A stretch of DNA of 5,658 bases, from positions 1-5,658 of the forward strand of contig JAUWRE010000081.1 of assembly GCA_030610725.1 (NCBI GenBank), given 5' to 3'. This stretch comes from Candidatus Aerophobota bacterium. GTDB lineage: Bacteria; Aerophobota; Aerophobia; Aerophobales; AE-B3A. This document shows, piece after piece, positions 1 to 5,658 of this stretch; positions within the stretch are counted from its first letter, which is position 1, and every line of letters starts with the position of its first letter. Both the position numbers and the translations under genes were made by a program. The notes below the pieces were generated by a model. It was not told where the DNA came from, made no database searches, and saw nothing but the letters and a program-made list of their open reading frames with translations.

Positions 1-111
1 TTTCCAGAGGCTCCTAAGGATAAACTAACCAGGGGAGATAAGGTGCTTCTCCACCAAGAAGCAGTAGTCTTAAGTCGTTTTCCGGAAGAGAAGAGTAGGC
101 CAGCAGCATAA
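1..111 (+). CDS. C-terminal end of an unidentified upstream gene (partial)
   Basis: Frame 1 is open from the first base to a TAA at 109-111, giving 36 residues. The other two forward frames stop within the first 30 bases. The peptide is charged and has a short hydrophobic core (KVLLHQEAVVLSRF) followed by a polar tail ending in RPAA. This composition fits the end of a soluble protein, but I do not recognise the family. The stop lies 56 bases before the transketolase start, a spacing compatible with an operon, although a palindrome sits in the gap. An open frame of this length can occur by chance, so the call is tentative. Confidence 0.4.
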   Translation, partial: FPEAPKDKLTRGDKVLLHQEAVVLSRFPEEKSRPAA

Positions 112-129
112 GATTAAGACAAGGAAGAA

Positions 130-145
130 TTAGGGTATACCCTAA
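130..145. promoter_or_regulatory. Perfect 16-bp palindrome upstream of transketolase (possible operator or small hairpin)
   Basis: The sequence TTAGGGTATACCCTAA equals its own reverse complement over all 16 bases. It ends 7 bases before the ribosome binding site and 22 bases before the transketolase ATG. As DNA it could bind a dimeric regulator. As RNA it could fold into a 6-bp stem with a UAUA loop, close enough to affect translation. I do not recognise it as the site of a named regulator. The palindrome is seen directly; any function is inference. Confidence 0.4.
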
Positions 146-167
146 GATAATAAAAGGAGAGTCTCGA

Positions 168-1478
168 ATGCCAATTATGGATTCTAAGACCGGAAAAATA
201 AAGAGGGATTATACAATTGAAGAGTTGGTGGAGAAAGCAAGGGAAATGAGAGCTTATAATATGGTTAGTCTCACTGCAGCTGGCTCAGGACATACAGGGG
301 GAACCCTGTCGGTTATGGACATTGCCGCCGCCTTATATCTCAAAAAAATAAGGCATGACCCACAGAATCCTAATTGGGAAGATAGAGACAGAGTTTTCTG
401 GTCTACCGGTCACAAAGCTCCCGCTCTTTACGTGGCTTTAGGTGAAGCCGGCTATTTTCCAGTAAAAGAGGTAGTAAAGTTAAGAAAACTATGGTCGGGC
501 TTTGAGGGTCATCCCCATAGATTGAGACTAGCAGGGGTTGAGCTTTCGGCTGGATCTTTGGGACAGGGTCTGGGTGTGGCAGTAGGCTGCGCCCTCAATG
601 CTAAATTAGAGGGGAAAAACTACCGAGTATATTCTCTTAATGGAGACGGAGAACTCGATGAGGGTTCTATCTGGGAGGCCATAATGTGTGCTGCTCACTA
701 TAAATTGGACAACTTGGTCTCTATTGTGGATAGAAATGGCTTACAGATTGATGGCTCCACCGAGGAAGTTATGAAACTAGAATCTCTGGTTGCTAAGTGG
801 CAAGCCTTTGGATGGAACACTATTGAGGTAGATGGTCATAATATTAAAGAGATCCTGGGTGCTCTTGACGAAGCTGAGAAAGTAAAAGGAAAACCAACAG
901 TAATAATTGCCAAAACAGTTAAAGGGAAAGGTGTTTCCTATGCTGAAAATGTTGTAGGTTACCATGGTATTGCCCCAAAGGACGGAAGATCAGGCAAAGA
1001 ATCATTGGATAGAGCCTTAGATGACATAGAAAATTCTTCTTTTACTAAAGAAAAAGTGGATGAACTATTAAAAATAGCTGATGATTACCAAAAGGAAGTG
1101 AATAAAAAGATAGAAGTTTCCATGCCTCAATTTACTAAAGGTTACTGGTGGAATGAAAATGATACAATGAAGGTTACAATGGATGCTACCCGAAATGGCT
1201 TTGGTAGAGCTATAAAAAAATTAGGCAGTGATAAAAGAGTGGTTGCATTAGGGGCTGATATTACTAGCTCAATAAGAATGAATGAGTTCTATGCCGAACA
1301 TCCGGCCAGAAAAAAAAGGTTCTTTAGTATGGGTATAGCCGAGGCTAATATGGCCCTGGTAGCTTCTGGTTTAGCCAAAGAGGGAAAAATACCATTCATT
1401 GGCTCCTATGGAGTCTTCGTAACCGGAAGAAATTGGGATCAATTAAGGACACGGTGTGCTATAACAACTTCAATGTAA
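168..1478 (+). CDS. tkt: Transketolase, N-terminal part (frame interrupted near the end)
   Basis: Transketolase moves two-carbon ketol units between sugar phosphates in the non-oxidative pentose phosphate pathway, using thiamine diphosphate (ThDP) and a divalent metal in a cytoplasmic dimer. The ThDP-binding domain spans about residues 20-300. It shows SGHTGG (His42), STGHKAPALY (His82), GHPH (His115 and His117), the ThDP/metal motif starting at GDG 159-161 and ending at Asn190, and YHG (His266). The pyrimidine-binding domain starts near residue 334 and includes GIAEAN with the catalytic glutamate at 392. The start at 168 is chosen because AAAGGAGA at 153-160 lies 7 bases upstream; an ATG at 177 is further from it. 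The family resemblance holds to WDQLR (residue 427, base 1448). The last nine codons before the TAA at 1476-1478 are out of frame and match nothing expected. The protein resumes in the -1 frame, so this product alone lacks half the pyrimidine domain and the C-terminal domain. Confidence 0.93.
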   Translation: MPIMDSKTGKIKRDYTIEELVEKAREMRAYNMVSLTAAGSGHTGGTLSVMDIAAALYLKKIRHDPQNPNWEDRDRVFWSTGHKAPALYVALGEAGYFPVKEVVKLRKLWSGFEGHPHRLRLAGVELSAGSLGQGLGVAVGCALNAKLEGKNYRVYSLNGDGELDEGSIWEAIMCAAHYKLDNLVSIVDRNGLQIDGSTEEVMKLESLVAKWQAFGWNTIEVDGHNIKEILGALDEAEKVKGKPTVIIAKTVKGKGVSYAENVVGYHGIAPKDGRSGKESLDRALDDIENSSFTKEKVDELLKIADDYQKEVNKKIEVSMPQFTKGYWWNENDTMKVTMDATRNGFGRAIKKLGSDKRVVALGADITSSIRMNEFYAEHPARKKRFFSMGIAEANMALVASGLAKEGKIPFIGSYGVFVTGRNWDQLRTRCAITTSM

Positions 1479-2200
1479 AAGTGGCCGATGCGCATGGTGG
1501 TATTTCAGTGGGACAGGATGGAGCTACTCATCAGGCATTGGAGGAAATTACCAATATGTGTTATCTACCAAATATGCGTATGGTCATCCCCTGTGATGCA
1601 ATTGAGACTGAAAAAGCAACCGAAGCTATTGCCTTTATTGAGGGACCGGCGGTGGTCAGGTACGGAAGGGAAGCAACTCCCCTGGTGAGTACCATAGCTA
1701 CTCCCTATAAGTTTGCTTTAGCCAATATAATAAGATACCGAGGTGAGAAAAAAAACTTTATTGAGGCATTTGAGATAAAGCTTTCCACTGATTACGAGTC
1801 AGAAGGAGAAGATTTAAGCGTAATTGCCTGTGGACCTATGGTAGCAGAGGCAATGAGGGCAGCTTATATTTTAAAGGAAGAATACAGAATTGAGGTAAGA
1901 ATACTAAATGTACATACAGTTAAGCCCATTGATGAGGAGGCAATGGTAAAAGCAGGGGAAGAAACGGGTGTGATAATAACAGCCGAGGAACACCAGGTGG
2001 GTGGTTTTGGAAATATTGTTGCTGGAGTGATAGCCCGGGGTAAGAGATACCAGGCGCCATTGTTAATGGAGATGGTGGGAGTGGAGGATAAGTTTGGTGA
2101 ATCCGGAGCACCCTGGGAGTTGATGAAAACATTTGGATTAACAGCCGAGCATATTGCCCAAAGAGCTAGAAAATTATACCAGCGAAAGAATGGAGAATAA
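1433..2200 (+). CDS. tkt: Transketolase, C-terminal part (continuation after frameshift)
   Basis: This frame holds the rest of the transketolase. Family similarity begins at base 1448; the codons before that (from a TTG at 1433) only overlap the upstream frame. It completes the pyrimidine-binding domain with DAHGG and GQDGATHQ, which carry the two histidines (443 and 455 in the joined protein) that line the substrate channel in this family. The C-terminal domain follows with ACGPMV, VHTVKPID and EEHQVGGFGN (His609). A segment of about 30 residues around ATPYKF to the acidic stretch before ACGPMV appears extra compared with E. coli-type enzymes; I recall similar segments in some transketolases of anaerobes. 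The 250 residues from 1448 plus 427 upstream give 677, near the family length. There is no well-spaced ribosome binding site or ATG at the beginning, so independent translation is unlikely. The gene ends in TAA at 2198-2200. Confidence 0.9.
   Translation: MGSIKDTVCYNNFNVKVADAHGGISVGQDGATHQALEEITNMCYLPNMRMVIPCDAIETEKATEAIAFIEGPAVVRYGREATPLVSTIATPYKFALANIIRYRGEKKNFIEAFEIKLSTDYESEGEDLSVIACGPMVAEAMRAAYILKEEYRIEVRILNVHTVKPIDEEAMVKAGEETGVIITAEEHQVGGFGNIVAGVIARGKRYQAPLLMEMVGVEDKFGESGAPWELMKTFGLTAEHIAQRARKLYQRKNGE
1446..1450 (+). other. Frameshift point inside transketolase
   Basis: Up to AGG (1446-1448) the zero frame reads GRNWDQLR, as expected for transketolase. From GAC (1448-1450) the -1 frame reads DTVCYNNFNVKV, which is the usual continuation. 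Nothing is lost or duplicated in the protein if one base is restored, for example AAGGGAC in place of AAGGAC. I see no slippery heptamer of the X XXY YYZ type in the right register, so programmed -1 frameshifting is not supported. A missing G in the assembly or a genuine one-base deletion both fit. Confidence 0.85.
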
Positions 2201-2259
2201 CTTGCATCCAAGAGATTTTTAGATAGAATTTGGGGAGACTCCTAAAATATGTTTCGCTT

Positions 2260-2290
2260 GTCACACTTTTTGAAACCGCCAAAGTGTGGC
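2260..2290 (+). terminator. Hairpin downstream of transketolase (weak terminator or structured RNA element)
   Basis: GTCACACTTT (2260-2269) pairs with AAAGTGTGGC (2281-2290): ten pairs, one of them G-U, around an 11-base loop. A further pair of arms, TTTCGC (2252-2257) and GCGAAA (2312-2317), encloses it. The hairpin begins 60 bases after the transketolase stop. Only CTTTC follows the stem instead of a run of T, so it is a poor match to a classic Rho-independent terminator. It may instead protect the 3' end of the message or be part of a larger RNA fold. Confidence 0.3.
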
Positions 2291-2321
2291 TTTCAAATAT
2301 AAAAGCTGCCTGCGAAATAGT

Positions 2322-2438
2322 GGTAGACCCCGAGGACCATGCAGAAGACCTTTTCTTCCAGTTTCCCAGGATGATAAGCAGAGAGTAGGCAATTTGCTGT
2401 GATTTGCTTGATCTACATAGGAAATTATATGGTCTACC
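2322..2438. repeat. Spaced 8-bp inverted repeat in the intergenic region
   Basis: GGTAGACC at 2322-2329 is the exact reverse complement of GGTCTACC at 2431-2438, with 101 bases between. GACCAT (2335-2340) and ATGGTC (2429-2434) form a second, partly competing pair. These could be the base of a long stem or the ends of a small element, but an 8-bp match over this distance can also arise by chance. Confidence 0.2.
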
Positions 2439-2471
2439 GAAGGACATTTTCTGAAGAAGCCTTATGTAAAA

Positions 2472-2573
2472 GTGAGTGGTTAATTGGTGAGTGGTGAGTA
2501 GTGCCCCTCTTCCCATTGGGGAGAGGGATAGGGTGAGGGGAATTAACCATTTAACCAATTAACAAATTAACCA
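2472..2573. repeat. Palindromic intergenic repeat element with flanking short tandem repeats (MITE-like)
   Basis: The core is a strong GC-rich hairpin: CCCTCTTCCC (2505-2514) pairs with GGGGAGAGGG (2518-2527), ten pairs with one G-T, around the loop ATT, followed by ATAGGGTGAGGGG. On the left is a repeated GTGAGTGGT (2472-2480 and 2487-2495) and a tandem GGTGAGT (2486-2499). On the right are four tandem copies of an octamer close to ATTAACCA (2542-2573). The left side carries GTTAATTGGT (2479-2488), the exact reverse complement of ACCAATTAAC (2554-2563), so the unit has inverted ends. It contains no gene. Similar CCCTCACCCTATCCCTCTCCC-type palindromes are familiar as dispersed intergenic repeats in many bacteria; that this one is repeated in its genome is inference. 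Confidence 0.6.
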
Positions 2574-2609
2574 ACAACAGCGACGGAAGAAATTGTCCTG
2601 AGGTATTAC

Positions 2610-2638
2610 TTGACAGTAAAAGGAGATTGTTATAGGAT
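2610..2638 (+). promoter_or_regulatory. Candidate sigma-70-type promoter for PPDK
   Basis: A perfect -35 box TTGACA (2610-2615) is followed after 17 bases by TAGGAT (2633-2638), which matches TATAAT at four of six positions including the key first, second and last bases. TATAGG at 2631-2636 is an alternative -10 with a shorter 15-base spacer. Transcription would start near 2645, leaving an untranslated leader of roughly 54 bases before the PPDK ATG. The position just after the repeat element supports separate transcription of PPDK from transketolase. Confidence 0.55.
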
Positions 2639-2698
2639 ACAAGAAATAAGCTAGAACTATAAAAATTACACTATCAAAGGAAGGAAAAAGAGGAAAAA

Positions 2699-5374
2699 AT
2701 GGGGGGGTATGTATATTTTTTTGCGCAAAATAGGGCTGAAGGCTCAGCTAAGAAGAGAAACCTTCTGGGAGGTAAAGGAGCCAATCTGGCCGAAATGGCT
2801 AATCTAGGTGTTCGAATACCGCCAGGTTTCACTATTAGCACTGAGGTATGTCGATATTATACAGCTAAACATGAATATCCGGATGATTTGGAAGAGCAAA
2901 TAAAAGAGAATCTTAAGAAGGTAGAACAAGCCACCAACAGGAGGTTTGGCAGCAGACAAAGACCTCTTTTAGTTTCTGTTCGTTCAGGAGCAAGAATTTC
3001 TATGCCAGGGATGATGGATACTGTTCTTAACCTGGGATTAAATGATGCTTCGGCAGAAGGGCTGATTCAAGAAACAAATAATCTACGTTTTACTTACGAT
3101 GCTTACAGAAGACTGATTCAGATGTTTGGTAGTGTAGTTTTAGGAATTCCGGGAGAGAAGTTCGAAGAACTCATTGAGAAGAAAAAGGAAGCTAAGGGTG
3201 TACAGAATGATATAGAGCTGACTGGGGAGGATTTAAAAGAACTGACGGATGAGTTTAAGGAGCTTACAGAAAAAGAAAAAGGAATTGAATTTCCTCAGGA
3301 TTCTTCTGAACAACTTAGAATGGCCATAGATGCGGTTTTTGCTTCCTGGAATAATAAAAGGGCTATCAGTTATCGAAAAATTAATAAAATACCCGAGCAC
3401 TGGGGAACAGCAGTTAATGTTCAGACAATGGTCTTTGGAAATATGGGAGATAGTTCCGGTACCGGAGTTGGCTTTACTCGAGATCCGGCTACGGGAGAGA
3501 AAGAATTGTATGGAGAATACCTGATCAATGCTCAAGGGGAAGATGTAGTTGCCGGGATACGGACCCCTCAGCCTTTTTCTACCTTGAAGGAGAAAATGCC
3601 AGCAATTTATGCGGAGCTGGTCGATATTACTGAGAAATTAGAGCGGCACTATCGAGATGTGCAGGATTTTGAGTTTACAATAGAAAAGGGCATCCTCTTT
3701 ATGCTTCAGACCAGAACTGGCAAGAGAACCGCCCAGGCGGCAATAAAAATAGCCTCTGATATGGTTGAAGATGGATTGATTGACAAAAAAGAAGCTTTGA
3801 TGAGAATAGATCCCGCTCAACTAGAGCAACTCCTACACCGGCGTATTGATCCCCAGGCAAAACTAGAAGTACTTGCCAGCGGGCTTCCAGCTTCTCCAGG
3901 AGCAGCCACGGGGGTAGTTGCTTTCACAGCGGATAGAGCTGTAGAATTAGTTGAACAAGGAAAAAAAGTAATCCTTGTTCGTACCGAGACTTCTCCTGAG
4001 GATATCCACGGGATGGCTGTGGCTGAAGGAATCCTTACGGCAAGAGGGGGGAGGACTTCCCATGCTGCTGTAGTGGCCAGGGGGATGGGTAAGTGTTGTG
4101 TGGCTGGTTGTGGAGCCATAAAAGTAAATGAAAAAGAGAAAGAATTCAAAGTAGATGGGTTTATGTTCAAAGAGGGTGATTTTATCAGTCTAGATGGAAA
4201 TACAGGAAGAGTAATAAAAGGAAAAATATCTACCCTTAAACCTCAGTTAAGTGCAGAATTTGCAGAACTTATGAAATGGGCAGATGAGATAAAGACTCTT
4301 GGGGTGAGAGCTAATGCAGATACTCCCGGGGACGCCAGGTTAGCACGTGAGATGGGAGCAGAGGGAGTAGGGCTTTGTCGGACTGAACATATGTTTTTTG
4401 GAGAAGAGAGACTCCCTTATGTTCAGCAGATGATTTTAGCTGAAAATAAAGAAGAGAGGAAAAAGGCTCTGGAAAAACTAGAGCCAATGCAGAAAGATGA
4501 TTTTAAAGGAATTCTAAAAGAGATGGAGGGTTTACCCGTCATTATTCGCCTACTAGACCCACCATTACATGAATTTTTACCCAATTATGAAGATCTTCTT
4601 GTGGAAGTAATTGAATTAAGGATGGAAAAGACTGACCAAAAACAACTGAGAGAGAAAGAATCTCTCTTAGAAAAGATAGTAGCCCTAAGAGAGATAAATC
4701 CTATGTTGGGACACCGGGGTTGCAGACTGGGGATAACCTTTCCTGAGGTTTATAATATGCAGACAAGGGCAGTCTTTGAAGCAGTAGCAGAGTTGACTGC
4801 AGAAAAGAGGAGTGTTGAGCCCGAGATAATGATTCCCCTTGTCATTAATGAAAAAGAATTAGCTATTCTTCGAAAAGAAACTGTTCGAATAGCTGAAGAA
4901 GTAATGAAAGAAAAAAAGGTGAGGTTTGAGTATAAAATAGGAACAATGATTGAGTTACCGCGTGCTGCTCTCTGTGCAGATAAAATTGCTCAACAGGCAG
5001 ATTTCTTTTCTTATGGTACCAATGATTTGACGCAGACTACTTTTGGTTTTAGCCGAGATGATGCAGAGGCAAAATTCATTCCTATTTATCTTGAGGATAA
5101 GATTTTGACAGATAATCCTTTTGAAATACTTGACCAGGACGGGGTAGGACAACTAATAGAGATAGGAACGCAGAGAGGTCGTAAATCAAATAAGAATTTA
5201 GAAGTAGGTATTTGTGGGGAACATGGGGGGGAGCCTTCTTCGGTTAAATTTTGCCATCGTATAGGGCTGGACTATGTTAGTTGCTCTCCCTATAGAATTC
5301 CTATTGCTCGTCTAGCTGCTGCTCAAGCGAAACTAGAGGAGGATATGGTCCAAGAGGAAGCCAGAGGCAGATAA
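2699..5374 (+). CDS. ppdK: Pyruvate, phosphate dikinase
   Basis: PPDK reversibly converts ATP, phosphate and pyruvate into AMP, pyrophosphate and phosphoenolpyruvate in the cytoplasm. In anaerobes it can run toward PEP for gluconeogenesis or toward pyruvate and ATP in a PPi-based glycolysis. The N-terminal ATP-grasp part has LLGGKGANLAEM (Lys26), SVRSG (Arg95), SMPGMMDT, FTRDPATGE (259-267) and QTRTGKRTAQAA. The swivelling phosphohistidine domain runs from LPASPG (396-401) and carries GGRTSHAAVVARG with catalytic His455 and neighbouring Thr453, the position phosphorylated by the PPDK regulatory protein in other species. The C-terminal PEP/pyruvate barrel has CRTEHMFF (Arg561), IRLLDPPLHEF (Arg617), GTMIELPRAAL (Glu752), GTNDLTQTTFG (Asn775) and GICGEHGG (Cys839, the acid/base cysteine). 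All expected catalytic residues are present, and 891 residues is slightly above the usual 870-890. AAGAGG at 2688-2693 sits 5 bases before the ATG, and the N-terminus aligns with the family start, so the start is well supported. Confidence 0.97.
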   Translation: MGGYVYFFAQNRAEGSAKKRNLLGGKGANLAEMANLGVRIPPGFTISTEVCRYYTAKHEYPDDLEEQIKENLKKVEQATNRRFGSRQRPLLVSVRSGARISMPGMMDTVLNLGLNDASAEGLIQETNNLRFTYDAYRRLIQMFGSVVLGIPGEKFEELIEKKKEAKGVQNDIELTGEDLKELTDEFKELTEKEKGIEFPQDSSEQLRMAIDAVFASWNNKRAISYRKINKIPEHWGTAVNVQTMVFGNMGDSSGTGVGFTRDPATGEKELYGEYLINAQGEDVVAGIRTPQPFSTLKEKMPAIYAELVDITEKLERHYRDVQDFEFTIEKGILFMLQTRTGKRTAQAAIKIASDMVEDGLIDKKEALMRIDPAQLEQLLHRRIDPQAKLEVLASGLPASPGAATGVVAFTADRAVELVEQGKKVILVRTETSPEDIHGMAVAEGILTARGGRTSHAAVVARGMGKCCVAGCGAIKVNEKEKEFKVDGFMFKEGDFISLDGNTGRVIKGKISTLKPQLSAEFAELMKWADEIKTLGVRANADTPGDARLAREMGAEGVGLCRTEHMFFGEERLPYVQQMILAENKEERKKALEKLEPMQKDDFKGILKEMEGLPVIIRLLDPPLHEFLPNYEDLLVEVIELRMEKTDQKQLREKESLLEKIVALREINPMLGHRGCRLGITFPEVYNMQTRAVFEAVAELTAEKRSVEPEIMIPLVINEKELAILRKETVRIAEEVMKEKKVRFEYKIGTMIELPRAALCADKIAQQADFFSYGTNDLTQTTFGFSRDDAEAKFIPIYLEDKILTDNPFEILDQDGVGQLIEIGTQRGRKSNKNLEVGICGEHGGEPSSVKFCHRIGLDYVSCSPYRIPIARLAAAQAKLEEDMVQEEARGR

Positions 5375-5390
5375 GAAAAGGGGATAAATT

Positions 5391-5558
5391 ATGATAGCAC
5401 AAGGAATAGCTATAATTGGAGGAATTCTGGCAATAGGTCTGTTTTTGGGGTGGTTAAGTTTTCGAATAAAGAGATTTAAAGCAATCCCTTTTGTTGTGGG
5501 GCTTTTGCTTTTGCTATGGGGAGCTTATTTAATATTTGATTTCAGAAGTGTTTTATAG
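5391..5558 (+). CDS. Small two-helix membrane protein, unidentified
   Basis: This 55-residue frame starts at an ATG preceded by AAAAGGGGA (5376-5384), a good ribosome binding site 6-7 bases upstream, and ends in TAG. It begins 16 bases after the PPDK stop, so the two are probably co-transcribed. Two hydrophobic stretches, about residues 5-24 (rich in Gly, Ile and Leu) and 32-49 (LLLLLWGAYLIF), are joined by a short basic loop, RIKRFK (25-30). By the positive-inside rule the loop faces the cytoplasm and both ends face out. The first helix has GxxxG-like small-residue spacing that could pack against another helix. No cleavable signal peptide, cysteine or catalytic motif is visible. I do not recognise the family, and a link to PPDK rests on position alone. 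Confidence 0.72.
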   Translation: MIAQGIAIIGGILAIGLFLGWLSFRIKRFKAIPFVVGLLLLLWGAYLIFDFRSVL

Positions 5559-5573
5559 CAAAGCAGTGACATG

Positions 5574-5658
5574 GGGGAGGTGCCAGAGCGGCCAAATGGG
5601 GCGGGCTGTAAACCCGTTGGCGTTGCCTACGTTGGTTCGAATCCATCCCTCCCCACCA
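5574..5658 (+). tRNA. tRNA-Tyr (anticodon GUA)
   Basis: The sequence folds as a class II tRNA. The acceptor stem is GGGGAGG (5574-5580) with CCTCCCC (5648-5654), followed by discriminator A and an encoded CCA (5656-5658). The D stem is CCA/TGG with GG in its loop. The anticodon stem is GCGGG/CCCGT around the loop CTGTAAA, with anticodon GTA at 5608-5610. A long variable arm (5618-5630) contains the pair GGC/GCC. The T loop is TTCGAAT (5636-5642). GUA, the long arm, G1-C72 and A73 identify a bacterial tyrosine tRNA. The T stem GTTGG/CCATC has a T-T mismatch at its second pair (5632 and 5646). No terminator is seen between the preceding small gene and the tRNA, 15 bases away, so it may be part of that transcript or have its own unrecognised promoter. 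Confidence 0.95.

Larger units (their letters stand above)
2227..2454 (+). pseudogene. Protein-like open stretch with an internal stop (possible gene remnant, unidentified)
   Basis: In one forward frame, 53 codons are open from 2227 to a TAG at 2386-2388, and the same frame continues for 21 codons to a TGA at 2452-2454. The reading looks protein-like, with segments such as VTLFETAKVWLSNIKAAC, VVDPEDHAEDLFFQFPRM and, after the stop, DLLDLHRKLYGLPKDIF. It has no ATG at its head and no clear ribosome binding site. I do not recognise the family. It could be the remnant of a small gene, or an unusually open piece of non-coding DNA; the hairpin and inverted repeat in the same stretch favour caution. 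A 130-codon frame on the opposite strand also crosses it but reads like antisense of this one. Confidence 0.2.

Noticed and set aside
1440..1480. Programmed -1 ribosomal frameshifting in transketolase
   Set aside because: No slippery heptamer in the correct register is present at the point of frame change, and recoding is not known to me for this enzyme family.
168..2200. A naturally split two-subunit transketolase
   Set aside because: The break falls in the middle of the pyrimidine-binding domain with no spacer, start codon or ribosome binding site of good quality for the second part. Natural splits lie at the domain border.
2249..2302. A 17-residue leader peptide (ATG at 2249, with GGGGAG upstream at 2232-2237)
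   Set aside because: The peptide has no run of one amino acid or link to a downstream attenuator, and the next gene starts about 400 bases later behind its own promoter.
2505..2527. Rho-independent terminator formed by the GC-rich hairpin
   Set aside because: The stem is strong but is followed by ATAGGGTGAGGGG and has no T-run in either orientation, so it fits a dispersed repeat better.
2166..2558. A 130-codon open frame on the minus strand across the intergenic gap
   Set aside because: It has no ribosome binding site, overlaps the end of transketolase and the palindromic repeat, and its Ser/Leu-rich product looks like antisense or repeat translation. Its LTLSLSPMGRG piece comes from the repeat core.
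2542..2573. CRISPR-like array
   Set aside because: The units are 8-base direct tandem copies without spacers, far too short for CRISPR repeats.
3817..4170. A 117-codon minus-strand frame within PPDK
   Set aside because: It lies wholly within the conserved phosphohistidine region of PPDK, has no ribosome binding site and is a shadow of the real gene.
5574..5658. tRNA-Tyr as the attachment site of an integrated element
   Set aside because: The window ends at the CCA, so no integrase or repeated tRNA end can be seen; there is nothing to support it here.

Overview
The window is a moderately AT-rich stretch of bacterial chromosome with all recognisable genes on the + strand. It carries central carbon metabolism: a transketolase interrupted by a frameshift, an intact pyruvate,phosphate dikinase (PPDK), a small two-helix membrane protein and a tRNA-Tyr. 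The tRNA has a G1-C72 end, a long variable arm and an encoded CCA, which points to Bacteria. A PPi-type PPDK together with transketolase suits an anaerobic or fermentative, possibly uncultivated lineage. The sequence alone does not fix the phylum, and I did not recognise a species.

Layout. Positions 1-111 are an open frame that looks like the last 36 codons of an upstream gene I cannot identify. A short gap holds a perfect 16-bp palindrome (130-145) and a good ribosome binding site. Transketolase runs from 168 to 2200 but changes frame near 1448: the upstream frame stops at 1478 and the rest of the protein continues in the -1 frame. Joined at that point it would be about 677 residues with all the expected catalytic motifs.

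The 498-base gap from 2201 to 2698 is not empty. It has a hairpin just after transketolase (2260-2290), a protein-like open stretch broken by one stop (2227-2454, possibly a decayed gene), a GC-rich palindromic repeat element flanked by octamer and heptamer repeats (about 2472-2573), and a plausible sigma-70-type promoter (2610-2638) for the next gene. PPDK (2699-5374, 891 aa) appears complete and catalytically intact. It is followed after 16 bases by a 55-residue membrane protein (5391-5558), and 15 bases later by tRNA-Tyr(GUA) (5574-5658), whose CCA is the last triplet of the window.

How the genes fit together. Transketolase works in the non-oxidative pentose phosphate pathway. PPDK interconverts pyruvate and phosphoenolpyruvate at the base of glycolysis or gluconeogenesis. 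The promoter and repeat element between them suggest two transcription units rather than one operon. I found no convincing evidence of a new multi-gene system here. The points most worth checking are the transketolase frameshift, the unpaired positions in the tRNA, the structured intergenic region and the unnamed small membrane protein.
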